A stretch of 56,447 nucleotides of DNA. Origin: Terriglobales bacterium (GTDB lineage: Bacteria; Acidobacteriota; Terriglobia; Terriglobales; Acidobacteriaceae). Where the stretch lies: positions 1-56,447 of the forward strand of contig JANWKU010000224.1 in assembly GCA_025451215.1 (NCBI GenBank), in the 5' to 3' direction. A program made the position numbers and the translations under genes. Of the stretch, positions 42,859 through 51,864 are shown in pieces; the first letter of the stretch is position 1; each line of letters opens with the position of its first letter. The notes beneath the pieces are model-generated. The model did not search any database. It was given only the letters and a program-made list of their open reading frames with translations, and was not told the DNA's origin.

Positions 42859-45745
42859 GGACGGCGTTCCTCGTCATGGGGAAGTCGAGATAAAACGTGG
42901 TGCCCTCGCCGGGATGGCTTTCCACGCGGATTTTTCCCGCGTGCTCCTGAATAATTCCGTAGCTGACCGAGAGTCCCAAGCCCGTGCCTTTTCCCTGGCT
43001 CTCGCGGGGCGCGGTCTTGGTGGTGAAAAATGGATCGTAAATGCGCTGAATGTGCTCCTGCGGAATGCCCGAGCCCGTGTCCGCAACTACAACACTTACG
43101 CCTTCGCCGTTGCTGGTAGCGATGCGCAGCCTGCCGCCTTCGGGCATGGCGTCTTTCGCGTTGAGGAACAGATTTAGAAATACTTGCTGCAGCCGTCCTG
43201 GGTTTCCAGAGATCGGGGGAAGACTGCTGGCAAACTCTCCATCCACAGAAATTCGTGAGATCTTGAATTGGTGCTCCAGCAGCGCAAGCGTGTCGTGGAT
43301 GACCTTGTTTACATCCACATCGGCAAATTCGGCACCGCTGGTGCGTGAAAAATTCAGCAGATTGTTTACGATCTCAGAAGCGCGGAAGGTCTGCCGTGTG
43401 ATTTTTTCCATCAGCGGGCCTTTTTGTGGATCGCTCTGCAGTTGCTTGGTCAGCATTTGCGCGTAGGACGAAATGACCGCAAGCGGAGTGTTCACCTCAT
43501 GGGCCACGCCCGCAGCCAGCAACCCAATGGAAGAAAGCTTGTCCGCCTGGGAAAGCTGGGTCTCCAGTTCCACGCGCTCCGTGATGTCGTCCATGATGAT
43601 GAGCCGGCCAATCACGTTGAATTTGCGCGTAACCAGCGGAGCGATCGCGACATTCAGAATGCGTGTTTCTTTGGCCGGCGTCTCCATGCGAAATTTGTAC
43701 AGATTATGAATGCCCGGAGTCTGACGGACGCGATAAAATTCTTCCACAAACGCCGCAGGGAATACTTCGCCCAAAGGACGCGCCAATGCCTGCCAGCGAG
43801 GTAGCGCGTACATGACTTCCATCTGGGAATTCCAGGATTCGACGCGGTCCGCCAGATCCACGGCCAGCACGCCAACGCTAATGGATTCCACGATGTTTTC
43901 GTTGAAGTCTTTCAATCGTTCGTATTCGGCGACTTTCTGTTCGAGCGATGCGTAGAGGCGGGCGTTCTGGATAGCGATGCCGATATATCCGGCGAGCGTT
44001 TCTAGCAGGTCCACGTCTTCGCTGGAGAGCAGGTCGCCGGTGACGGTCTTTCCCAGTCCGAGCACGGCGATGGTGTGCTTCTGTGCGCGGCAGGGAATGT
44101 AGTAATTCAAATCGAGCTTGCGGATTACGTCCTGCGCGCCGCTTTTTTCTCTCGGCACCAGGTGAGTATTTTCAAAAAATAAGTGCCCGGCGTCCATTTC
44201 GGTGCGGGGTTCGCTCAAAAAAGAAAAATCCAGCCCATTGGTCTGGCTCATGCCGAAAGATTTAACCAGGAGGAAACGCTCCTGCGGATCACTAGCGGCA
44301 AGAAAAATAGCCATGCGGTCTACCAATAGCGTGCGCGACAGCCGTTCCACCACGGAGCTGAGCATTTTGGTCAGGTCGGTTTCCGCGCTCAACTCGCGAC
44401 CAAACTCGATCAAAGTGCGGCGGTAATCGTACCGAGCGCGGTAGAAAAACTGGTCCACCCGCTCCTGGATCCACTTACGCACTGGGTCAAAGAGCAGCGC
44501 GGTAATTACGATGGCCAGCACCAGGCCGGTGGTGCCGGTGCTCGGAACCCGCGCATGCACAAGCTCCGCGACTCCGGCGATCATCGCGAAATACGTTCCG
44601 GCGACGGCGGCGGCGGAAAGCGTGTAAACCATGCCGCGCTTGAAGATCAGATCCACGTCCATCAAGCGATAGCGGAAGATTGCGTATCCAAACGTGAGCG
44701 GCAACAGTCCCAGCGACAAAACCGAAACCTTCATCGCCGGCGAGGGGAGCGAACCCAGCAGAAACGGGATTGCATAAAACAGCGTGAAGGGAACCACGGC
44801 GAGGATTGTTCCCCGCGTCACCCACTTCAATTGCTGGCGCAAAATAGTGCGCTCGGCGCGGACCGAACTGACCCACAAAACCACCGCGGCGGAGATGAAG
44901 AACAGGACCAGATATCCCATCTGCAGCCGATCCAGGTCCCACAGCAGCCGTTCACTGGCGCGCAAGTAATTGAGCGCCAGAACATGGACGCCCAGTAGAA
45001 GCAGGCCTGGGAGATAGATGGCCGGAACAATCCAGCGATGTTTCCTGACCAAATCGCGCTTCTCGGGAAAGATCAAAACAAAATGCAGGAAGAGCGCCGG
45101 CTGCAAAAGCCACGCGACCACATTGCTCCACAGGATGGTCCAGTCGAACAGATTGAGTTTTCCGGTGTAGTGGAAAGAATAAAAAATCGCGGAAACCAGG
45201 CAGAAAATATAAAAATGCAGCGAGCCCGGCGCGGTCCAGCGGCGCAGCAAAACGTACAGCCCAATGCAGAAATAAACCAACGCAATCAGCCGCAGCCAGC
45301 CGTTCAAAGAGCGATCCACTGGAACCAGGATCACCGAGGCATCAACCGGGATCGAACCGCGCAGAAGGGAGTATGTGGCCTTCGACCACGTGCCGGTGCG
45401 GTACAGTTGGCGTTCCAGGTCCGCCATTTGGGCGATTGGCTGTTGGTTGACCGCGACCACCTCGTCGCCTGCCTTAATTCCAGCCTTAGCCCCGGGGCCG
45501 CCTTCTTCCACCCGATCGGCGATGAGTTTTCCGTTTTGCTCCAGCCACCAGACTTGATCGGAGGGTACTTGCGACTCGCGCTCTTTCTGGAAGTTGACGC
45601 TGCCCAGCACCATCGCTGCCACGGTCAGCAGACCCAACACGGCAGTTGTAAAACGAACTTGAAAATCGCGATTCATAGGTCGAGCTGATGTCTGGGTAGA
45701 CGTGGGGAGAATCCCCCGGTTTAAGTTCTGCACGTTGGCTGCCAT
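42851..45745 (-). CDS. Membrane sensor histidine kinase with PDZ, GAF and PAS domains
   Basis: A 964-aa kinase. A first membrane helix (33-50) is followed by a PDZ-like periplasmic domain (about 60-140; GAKAGIKAGDEVVAVN), then seven or eight membrane helices (about 150-420), a GAF domain (about 440-600), a PAS domain (about 612-725), HisKA with His749 in GVAHEVNTPL, and HATPase_c with Asn862, DTGSGIP (889-895) and GKGTGLGLS (918-926). The kinase should phosphorylate the NtrC-type regulator downstream. The PDZ domain suggests sensing of envelope protein ends or a ligand in the periplasm; inference. Confidence 0.94.
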   Translation of the reverse strand: MAANVQNLNRGILPTSTQTSARPMNRDFQVRFTTAVLGLLTVAAMVLGSVNFQKERESQVPSDQVWWLEQNGKLIADRVEEGGPGAKAGIKAGDEVVAVNQQPIAQMADLERQLYRTGTWSKATYSLLRGSIPVDASVILVPVDRSLNGWLRLIALVYFCIGLYVLLRRWTAPGSLHFYIFCLVSAIFYSFHYTGKLNLFDWTILWSNVVAWLLQPALFLHFVLIFPEKRDLVRKHRWIVPAIYLPGLLLLGVHVLALNYLRASERLLWDLDRLQMGYLVLFFISAAVVLWVSSVRAERTILRQQLKWVTRGTILAVVPFTLFYAIPFLLGSLPSPAMKVSVLSLGLLPLTFGYAIFRYRLMDVDLIFKRGMVYTLSAAAVAGTYFAMIAGVAELVHARVPSTGTTGLVLAIVITALLFDPVRKWIQERVDQFFYRARYDYRRTLIEFGRELSAETDLTKMLSSVVERLSRTLLVDRMAIFLAASDPQERFLLVKSFGMSQTNGLDFSFLSEPRTEMDAGHLFFENTHLVPREKSGAQDVIRKLDLNYYIPCRAQKHTIAVLGLGKTVTGDLLSSEDVDLLETLAGYIGIAIQNARLYASLEQKVAEYERLKDFNENIVESISVGVLAVDLADRVESWNSQMEVMYALPRWQALARPLGEVFPAAFVEEFYRVRQTPGIHNLYKFRMETPAKETRILNVAIAPLVTRKFNVIGRLIIMDDITERVELETQLSQADKLSSIGLLAAGVAHEVNTPLAVISSYAQMLTKQLQSDPQKGPLMEKITRQTFRASEIVNNLLNFSRTSGAEFADVDVNKVIHDTLALLEHQFKISRISVDGEFASSLPPISGNPGRLQQVFLNLFLNAKDAMPEGGRLRIATSNGEGVSVVVADTGSGIPQEHIQRIYDPFFTTKTAPRESQGKGTGLGLSVSYGIIQEHAGKIRVESHPGEGTTFYLDFPMTRNAVHA

Positions 45746-45897
45746 GAGATGTGCGCCGATTAACTTTATAAGTCTTTGTTACTGAATCACTTCAGCCATT
45801 ATAACTAAGCATTAAGAGGTCGGCTATGCTTTCACGTAACCAATCTGTGATATTTGGTAAGTCTATGAAGGCAAATATGCTTTCATCATCGACTCGT

Positions 45898-45927
45898 AAA
45901 AAAGGCGGGAAGCCGAAGCTACCCGCC
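45898..45927 (-). terminator. Intrinsic terminator with UUCG tetraloop, no gene assigned
   Basis: On the minus strand, GGCGGGTAGC and GCTTCCCGCC form a stem of nine pairs plus one mismatch with loop TTCG, followed at once by TTTTTT. It is the best terminator in the window. No trusted minus-strand gene lies just upstream of it, because the plus-strand hydrolase gene begins at 46041. Confidence 0.75.
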
Positions 45928-46040
45928 ACAGAAGCGAACAAGGCGATATCAGTAAGAATAGACTCTAGGAAGAAGCGAATAGTTGTCCGCGATTTTGTAT
46001 TCGTAGGGAAGCTTGTGGAATTTTGACAGATGGATTGACG

Positions 46041-46865
46041 ATGTCCGATTCTGAACACTGGTTAACGTTGAACGGTGCCCGCCTCAGGTACTTAGCTGCG
46101 GGCACTGGACCACCGCTGGTTTTGCTCCATGGACTGGTCGCATATTCGTTTTCCTGGAGATTCGTAATAGCTCCACTTGCGGAACACTTTCGGGTCTATG
46201 CGTTGGACATGCTTGGCTGCGGATTTTCCGATTGCCCGCCTGAATTGACCTGCGGCATCCGCGCGGATGCGGAGCGTTTGCTGCAAATTCTTGATGCCCT
46301 GGAAATTTCATCCTGCCATCTGGTCGCGACGTCCTATGGCGGGGCGGCAGCCATGGTTGCCGCCGCCCTCGCACCGCAGCGGATCACGCGGCTCGTGCTT
46401 GTGGCCCCTGTAAATCCCCGGTCGGAGCACGGCAAAGTGCTGGCGCCATTTTTGTCGAACCCTGTGATCGCCTGGTTGTTTTTGCGCCTGCGTCCACAGC
46501 TGCAGGCGAGCCAGGAATATTTTCTGCGCCGCCTTTTCGGTGGCTCTCAAAGGGTTCCCCTGGACAGCGCTGCGGGATACGCGGCTGCCTTGCGTCGCCC
46601 CGGCGTGTTGCGACACGCTTTAAAAACCATTCGAAGCTGGAATACGGACCTTCGATTGGTCGAAGAGATATTGCCCTCAATTAAACACATCCCCGTTCTT
46701 TTCGTTTGGGGCGAGGAGGACAAAGCTGTGTCTATCGAGTCTGCTGGCAGATTGCGCGAGTGCTTTCAGAATAGTCAGATGACCACGTTTGCCGGTGTGG
46801 GGCATTTGCCTTACGAAGAAGCGCCGGAGGAGTTCACACGCGCGGTGCTGGAATTTCTCCGCTGA
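46041..46865 (+). CDS. Alpha/beta hydrolase
   Basis: A 274-aa protein from ATG 46041; a TTG at 46023 is less likely. It has the oxyanion region LLHGLVAYSFSWR, the strand RVYALDMLGCGFSD, nucleophile Ser98 in ATSYGG, Asp in FVWGEEDK and His in GVGHLPYEEAPEEF. It resembles the haloalkane dehalogenase/MhpC-like group of cytoplasmic hydrolases. The first small residue of the nucleophile elbow is Ala rather than Gly. The substrate cannot be inferred. A DUF58 gene follows after 109 bases. Confidence 0.92.
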   Translation: MSDSEHWLTLNGARLRYLAAGTGPPLVLLHGLVAYSFSWRFVIAPLAEHFRVYALDMLGCGFSDCPPELTCGIRADAERLLQILDALEISSCHLVATSYGGAAAMVAAALAPQRITRLVLVAPVNPRSEHGKVLAPFLSNPVIAWLFLRLRPQLQASQEYFLRRLFGGSQRVPLDSAAGYAAALRRPGVLRHALKTIRSWNTDLRLVEEILPSIKHIPVLFVWGEEDKAVSIESAGRLRECFQNSQMTTFAGVGHLPYEEAPEEFTRAVLEFLR

Positions 46866-46974
46866 ATGATTTTCCGGTTACCGTCGCGTTGGAAAGCGGC
46901 GGATTTGATTGCTGGGCCCGCGCGGTACTGCTAACCTCCACCCAGCGGACAAAGCTCTAAAGCTCTAAAAGTCT

Positions 46975-48456
46975 ATGGAACGCGTCTTTCAATCGGCCTC
47001 TCGCCACTCGGCCCTTCGCGCAGACGGCGAATCCCCAAGCAATGAGATTTCTTTCTGGGGTATTCCCGAAGTCTGGGTGCGCTTTTTGCTTGCGATCGGA
47101 GGGCTCGCATTGGCTTTTGCCGCCGCGATTTTTTCTACGGTTTCGCGGCAAGCGGGGAACCTGTGGGGCACCTTGATTTTGGCCACGCTGGCGCTGTTGC
47201 TGGCCACCCTCGTTGGGCTGACGACGGTCCCGTATCTCACTCGCCGCATTGAAATCGTGCGGGTGCGCAATGCCTTTGAATTTGAGGTCACGCGGGTTGG
47301 CATTGCCTACTTTCTTGCGGTGCTTGTAATTGGTGTTGCCGCGCTGAACACGGGCAACAATCTTTTGTACATCGTGGTTGCGGCGATGCTCGCGGCCATC
47401 CTGGTTTCCGGCGTAGTTTCCGCCCGCGCGCTTTCTGGTTTGGAGCTGGACGTCCGGCTGCCGCGGCATATTTTTGCGGGAGAAGGCGCGCCCGGCAGAA
47501 TCATCCTCAGGAATCGGCGGCGGCATCTGCCCTCATGTTCAGTGAGCGTGCTGGCGACGAAAGAAAAAAAGGAAAAACGCTGGCGCTGGATGCCCTCCAC
47601 CTTTGGATTTCCGCCGCGGCGTGCGCCGGAAAAACAATGGATCCGCTTCGCCGACCGCAAGTTCAGCCGGGTGGAGATCAGCGAAGGCAAGCAGAAAGAG
47701 ATTCTTGCGGGGGCGGTTTATTTTCCATATCTGGCAGCGGGCTCCGCGCAAGGCACTGATCTTAACTTTTGCTTCGCTCAGCGAGGACAATTCCAGCAGA
47801 GGGGCTTTCGTCTCACAACGCGCTTTCCCTTTGCATTTCTGGAAAAGACTCGCGGCATTCCCAGCGAGAGTGAAATCGTGATTTATCCGTCCGTGCGGGC
47901 GGCCGGTTCGTTGTCCGCAATTTTTCCAAAAATTAATGGCGAGTTTGAGAGTTTTTTGCGCGGCGAGGGCGCGGAACTGCATTCCATCCGCGAAGGCACG
48001 GCTGGCGATTCCTCGCGACACGTGGACTGGAAAGCCACTGCGAAGTCCGGCTCCATGAAGGTGCGCGAATTCAACCGGGACGACGACCGGAGGTTGCGCA
48101 TTGTGTTCGACAATCCAGCGTGTGGGGTATTGAGTGTTTCCGCTTACGAATCCATGGTGCAAACGGCGGCTTCGTTGAGCTGGCATTTCGCGCAGCGGCG
48201 CGTGCAGCTTTCCTTTGCCGCGCAGGACTATGACGGGAACCCCGATGTGTACGCGTTCCTGAAATACCTGGCGTTGGTCGGTCCTCGAAATGTGGATCCG
48301 CATGCGCTGAATAACCATCAAAGCCAATCCATATTGAGCAGTCTTCCCAAATCTTCCTCCTACAACGTTGTGGTTACAACGCTCGAACGCGCGAAGGTCC
48401 CACGAGAGATTTTTTCGTGCTCGCACCTGATATTTCAGAGCGAAGTTCCAATATGA
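46975..48456 (+). CDS. DUF58 domain membrane protein
   Basis: A 493-aa protein. Two pairs of hydrophobic helices occur near 34-80 and 108-145, followed by an extracytoplasmic-looking beta domain and the DUF58 signature around residues 340-365 (GTAGDSSRHVDWKATAKSGSMKVREF). DUF58 proteins are often encoded beside a MoxR AAA+ ATPase and von Willebrand A proteins; neither is in the window. The conserved core has a possible metal-site residue pattern. Function remains open. Confidence 0.9.
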   Translation: MERVFQSASRHSALRADGESPSNEISFWGIPEVWVRFLLAIGGLALAFAAAIFSTVSRQAGNLWGTLILATLALLLATLVGLTTVPYLTRRIEIVRVRNAFEFEVTRVGIAYFLAVLVIGVAALNTGNNLLYIVVAAMLAAILVSGVVSARALSGLELDVRLPRHIFAGEGAPGRIILRNRRRHLPSCSVSVLATKEKKEKRWRWMPSTFGFPPRRAPEKQWIRFADRKFSRVEISEGKQKEILAGAVYFPYLAAGSAQGTDLNFCFAQRGQFQQRGFRLTTRFPFAFLEKTRGIPSESEIVIYPSVRAAGSLSAIFPKINGEFESFLRGEGAELHSIREGTAGDSSRHVDWKATAKSGSMKVREFNRDDDRRLRIVFDNPACGVLSVSAYESMVQTAASLSWHFAQRRVQLSFAAQDYDGNPDVYAFLKYLALVGPRNVDPHALNNHQSQSILSSLPKSSSYNVVVTTLERAKVPREIFSCSHLIFQSEVPI

Positions 48457-48495
48457 AAATTCTCCCAAAGGGAACACGGTATTTTTGTGTTGTCC

Positions 48496-48596
48496 CACAT
48501 TCGTAACATTGCAATATCGTTTTTGTAGAAAGACACTCAAAATATAACCAGTGTTTTCAATTACTTGCGTGGCGCGAGGGTAACATTACGAATGTG
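48496..48596. repeat. 11-bp inverted repeat in the promoter region of the next gene
   Basis: CACATTCGTAA (48496-48506) is perfectly repeated in reverse complement as TTACGAATGTG (48586-48596), 79 bases apart. Both copies are flanked by TAACATT. The interval 48457-48711 has no gene. The repeat could be paired operators or a long stem. Confidence 0.6.
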
Positions 48597-48711
48597 ACCA
48601 TTGTTCGTTTGCGATGGCACCAAAAGTTGATAGAGTTTGCTTTGCAAGTCACCGAAGTCCCTGTTCTGTGATGCGCGTTCATTGGCGGATATCTGAGGGA
48701 GCGTCACTTCG

Positions 48712-49623
48712 ATGAACCCGGGAACAGAATTTGCGTATTACTCGGTCTGGATTATGCAACCCATTTTGCAAATCACGACAGCCGGCATTATGGCGTGGCG
48801 CAGACTATCGCAGCGGTTTCCGGTCTTTTTTGCTTATACGATTTTTCAAGTTGTGGCTTTCGCAGTTCTTTTTCCCGCTCACTTATTTGGCGGAAAATTC
48901 TTTTCCTATGTAGATTGGACGCTGACTACCGTCAGCCTTGTCTTTGGCCTATTCGTGATCTACGAAGTTTTTCTTGAAGCGTTCCGCTATTTCCATACTC
49001 TGCGTGACTTGGGCAAGGTACTGTTTCGCTGGGTCGCAGTAGTTATGCTGTTAGTGGCGTGTGTAGTAACGCTGGAAAGTCCGCTGGCGCATGCCGCGCC
49101 GCTCGGTCAGGCGTTGTTCACGATTCATCGCTGCTTGCGCGTTACGCAATGCGGGCTGGTGTTGTTTCTGTTGATGTTCTGCAAGTACCTGGGGACTTCA
49201 CCCAAACAGAGCAGTTTGGGAATCGCGGCGGGCTTTGGCGGTTTCGCCGGAATACAGATCGTTGCCTTCGCATTCTATTCCAGCAGCTTTATCGGGCAAC
49301 TCACGCTGACCTTGGTCACGGCTGTCGCTTACGATGCCACAATTTTATTATGGCTTTTCCACGTTCTGCATAAACAACCCGCTCGCGAGCCTGTGAATTC
49401 TCTGCTTACGTCGCAGCGTTGGGAAGACAGCTTGACGGAGATCCAGCATCCGGAGCCCGCGGCAGCCCTGATTCCCAGCTTCGAGAATTTGGTGGACGCG
49501 GTGCTTTCGCGTTCCCATGATGACGCGGCGCGAGCATCGCAGGCTGAGAGCGCGCAGAAACTTCCCGTGCAATCTATTGGTGTGCCCTTGACCAAATCCA
49601 GCGCTTACCATCTTTTGCACTAA
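48712..49623 (+). CDS. Integral membrane protein of unknown function
   Basis: A 303-aa protein from ATG 48712. About seven hydrophobic segments are seen between residues 10 and 220, starting with EFAYYSVWIMQPILQ, and a soluble C-terminal tail of about 80 residues follows (QPAREPVNSLLTSQRWEDSL...). The tail is rich in Ala, Glu and Ser. I have seen similar proteins in acidobacterial genomes but know no function. Adjacent 11-bp inverted repeats lie upstream. Confidence 0.8.
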   Translation: MNPGTEFAYYSVWIMQPILQITTAGIMAWRRLSQRFPVFFAYTIFQVVAFAVLFPAHLFGGKFFSYVDWTLTTVSLVFGLFVIYEVFLEAFRYFHTLRDLGKVLFRWVAVVMLLVACVVTLESPLAHAAPLGQALFTIHRCLRVTQCGLVLFLLMFCKYLGTSPKQSSLGIAAGFGGFAGIQIVAFAFYSSSFIGQLTLTLVTAVAYDATILLWLFHVLHKQPAREPVNSLLTSQRWEDSLTEIQHPEPAAALIPSFENLVDAVLSRSHDDAARASQAESAQKLPVQSIGVPLTKSSAYHLLH

Positions 49624-49637
49624 CCTCTGCTCGATTT

Positions 49638-51761
49638 TTATTGCGTAGTTCGCAACTCCTTAGCAAGCAGATTCGGCTCGAAAATCGCCGGTTGGCAGGT
49701 GAACTCCGAACACATTATGGCGGCGGAACGTTTGTCGGTTACTGCCGGCAAGGTGGGAATGCTCGCAGCCAGCGCAGGTGGAAGATTCTGGGCTACTACG
49801 GCTTCAGGGACAAGTGATAGGACGGTTTTGCCGAATGCGAATGGTTGAATCGCAGTCTTGTAGAGCTGCTTTGCCAATTCGTCTTTGCCCAACACAATCA
49901 CTTGCGTATGCGGTCGCAAGAAGTGAATGATGGCGATCCCATAGGTCGCCGCGAAAATTCCATATTGCGAGCCCATTCCAGCAAGAGCTTCCAAAGTCCG
50001 TTGCGCTTTTTCCCGATATGTTGCCTCGTCTGTGTAAGAGTGCAAACGGAGCAGCGCAATCGCCGCAACCGGATTTCCCGCCGGTGTGGGGGAGTCCTGA
50101 AAAGGCTTACGACGCGTGTTGAGGACTCCCAAGACTTTTTCACCCAACGCGAGTGCAGTATCGAAAAAACCACCTGCCGCGGAGTCGTAAAACTGTTCAA
50201 TCATCTTTTCCGCGATTCGGTGGGCGAAATTGAAGTAGCTCAAGTCCGCAGTTACCTCGTAGGCGTCCAGGCATGCGTTTGCGAGAAAGGCGTAGTCGTC
50301 GAGGACCGCGGGAACTTCGCGATGCTGCGCCTGAGGATCGGAATAGGCGACCACATGCAACAAGCCGCGTTCCGGCTTCCAAGCCTCCGCCAGAACCCGA
50401 TCCAAAGATCGCAGGCCGAAATGCCGTGCGGAATCTAAATCCAAAACTCTTCCGGCTTCCAGATAAGCGGAGATGCACAGCGCGTTCCAACTGGTATAGA
50501 CGGTCTTGTCCACGTAAGGAGCTTGCCGTTTGAGCCGGGCGGCATACATTTTCTGCTGCGCGGAATGCAGGAGCGCTGTGACCTGCTCGAGGTTTTTGTT
50601 TAACCGCTTGCTGATTTCTTCCAATGATGCGCGCACATAGAGCACGTTCTTCGCAGGATTGTGGTGCATCTCGCCCACTTCGTTGATGTCGTAGTGCAGG
50701 CTCGCCACTGCAGCTTCTTCTTCGGTAAGAACGGCACGCGCTTCATCGAGTGTCCAGGTGAAGTAGTCGCCGTCATCGTCCATGGAGATGTCGGCATCCT
50801 GCGAGGCATAAAATCCGCCGTGCTCGCGGTCGCTCAGCCATTCATCCATCCAGCGAATGATGTCCTTGGCGACGCTGGCGAAGAATTCTGAACCCGTGGC
50901 CTGGTATGCATGGACGTAATTCTTCAGCAGATCGGAATTGTCATAAGCCATTTTTTCGAAGTGCGGGACAATCCAACGTTCATCCACGGAGTAACGATGA
51001 AAGCCGCCAGCAAGCTGGTCGTAGACGCCGCCTCGCGCCATGTTTTCCAGAGTAGAGACAAATACGTCGCGCAGCTTCTGATCGCCAGTCTGCACGTACC
51101 GGTCAACCAGTACGTCAATCATGGACGGATGGAAAAATTTAGGAGAGCTGCCGAAGCCGCCAAAATTTGAGTCGAACATCTTCAGCGCGGCTTGAATAAT
51201 GTCATCCACCATGCTGGAAGAGATTGGTCCGCGCCCAGCTTCGTGAGATTCGGATTGCGCGATAGCATTTCCCACCATTGCAGCCTGCTCCATCACGTCT
51301 CCGTTTTTATTCTTATAAGCGTCGGAGATGGCCAGCAGAACGCGCCGGAAGCTGGGGCGGCCGTAGTTGTCACCGGGAGGAAAGTAGGTTCCACCGTAAA
51401 AAGGCTTGCCGTCGGGAGTAAGAAACGCGGTCAATGGCCATCCGCCTTGCCCGCTTACGGCCTGCACAGCGACCTGATAGCGGCTGTCAATGTCCGGACG
51501 CTCATCCCGATCCACCTTAATTGCCACAAAACGCTCGTTGATGATCTGCGCAATTTCCGGGTCGTCATAGGACTCCCGGTCCATCACATGGCACCAATGG
51601 CACCACACAGCGCCAATATCGAGCAGGATGGGCTTGTTCTCTCGCTGGGCGATAGCGAAGGCCTCTTCGCTCCATTCGTTCCATTGAACCGGCTGCTGCA
51701 TGGCAGAACGAAGGTAGGAAGAAGCTGCGCTGGAGAGCGAATTTAGGGTGTGGGTGGTCAT
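49638..51761 (-). CDS. DUF255 (YyaL/SSP411-like) thioredoxin-domain protein
   Basis: A 707-aa protein from ATG 51761; the frame remains open to 51950 with repeat-like sequence that I exclude. The N-terminal thioredoxin-fold domain has the motif VWCHWCHVMDRES with Cys54-His-Trp-Cys57, then SGQGGWPLTAFLTPDG. The following (alpha/alpha)6 barrel resembles N-acylglucosamine 2-epimerase/cellobiose epimerase (GGVYDQLAGGFHRYSVDERW; YASQDADI). The family is widespread but its reaction is unknown. It is transcribed downstream of the M20 peptidase gene, with a gap of 103 bases. Confidence 0.93.
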   Translation of the reverse strand: MTTHTLNSLSSAASSYLRSAMQQPVQWNEWSEEAFAIAQRENKPILLDIGAVWCHWCHVMDRESYDDPEIAQIINERFVAIKVDRDERPDIDSRYQVAVQAVSGQGGWPLTAFLTPDGKPFYGGTYFPPGDNYGRPSFRRVLLAISDAYKNKNGDVMEQAAMVGNAIAQSESHEAGRGPISSSMVDDIIQAALKMFDSNFGGFGSSPKFFHPSMIDVLVDRYVQTGDQKLRDVFVSTLENMARGGVYDQLAGGFHRYSVDERWIVPHFEKMAYDNSDLLKNYVHAYQATGSEFFASVAKDIIRWMDEWLSDREHGGFYASQDADISMDDDGDYFTWTLDEARAVLTEEEAAVASLHYDINEVGEMHHNPAKNVLYVRASLEEISKRLNKNLEQVTALLHSAQQKMYAARLKRQAPYVDKTVYTSWNALCISAYLEAGRVLDLDSARHFGLRSLDRVLAEAWKPERGLLHVVAYSDPQAQHREVPAVLDDYAFLANACLDAYEVTADLSYFNFAHRIAEKMIEQFYDSAAGGFFDTALALGEKVLGVLNTRRKPFQDSPTPAGNPVAAIALLRLHSYTDEATYREKAQRTLEALAGMGSQYGIFAATYGIAIIHFLRPHTQVIVLGKDELAKQLYKTAIQPFAFGKTVLSLVPEAVVAQNLPPALAASIPTLPAVTDKRSAAIMCSEFTCQPAIFEPNLLAKELRTTQ

Positions 51762-51864
51762 GCCACTAGTGTAATAGCTTTGGAGAATGTGGACGGAAGA
51801 AGGCCGAATAAGGAAGAAGGCAGAATGCGGAAGCTGGTTATTCTGCATTCTTACTTCTGCATTT

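Noticed and set aside
45826-46026. 66-aa plus-strand frame rich in Lys and Arg
   Set aside because: It crosses the minus-strand terminator hairpin, has no ribosome-binding site and no recognisable family. I keep the possibility open but do not annotate it.
47539-48540. 333-aa minus-strand frame
   Set aside because: It is antisense to the DUF58 gene; the composition (many Arg, His, Gly) is that of a shadow frame.
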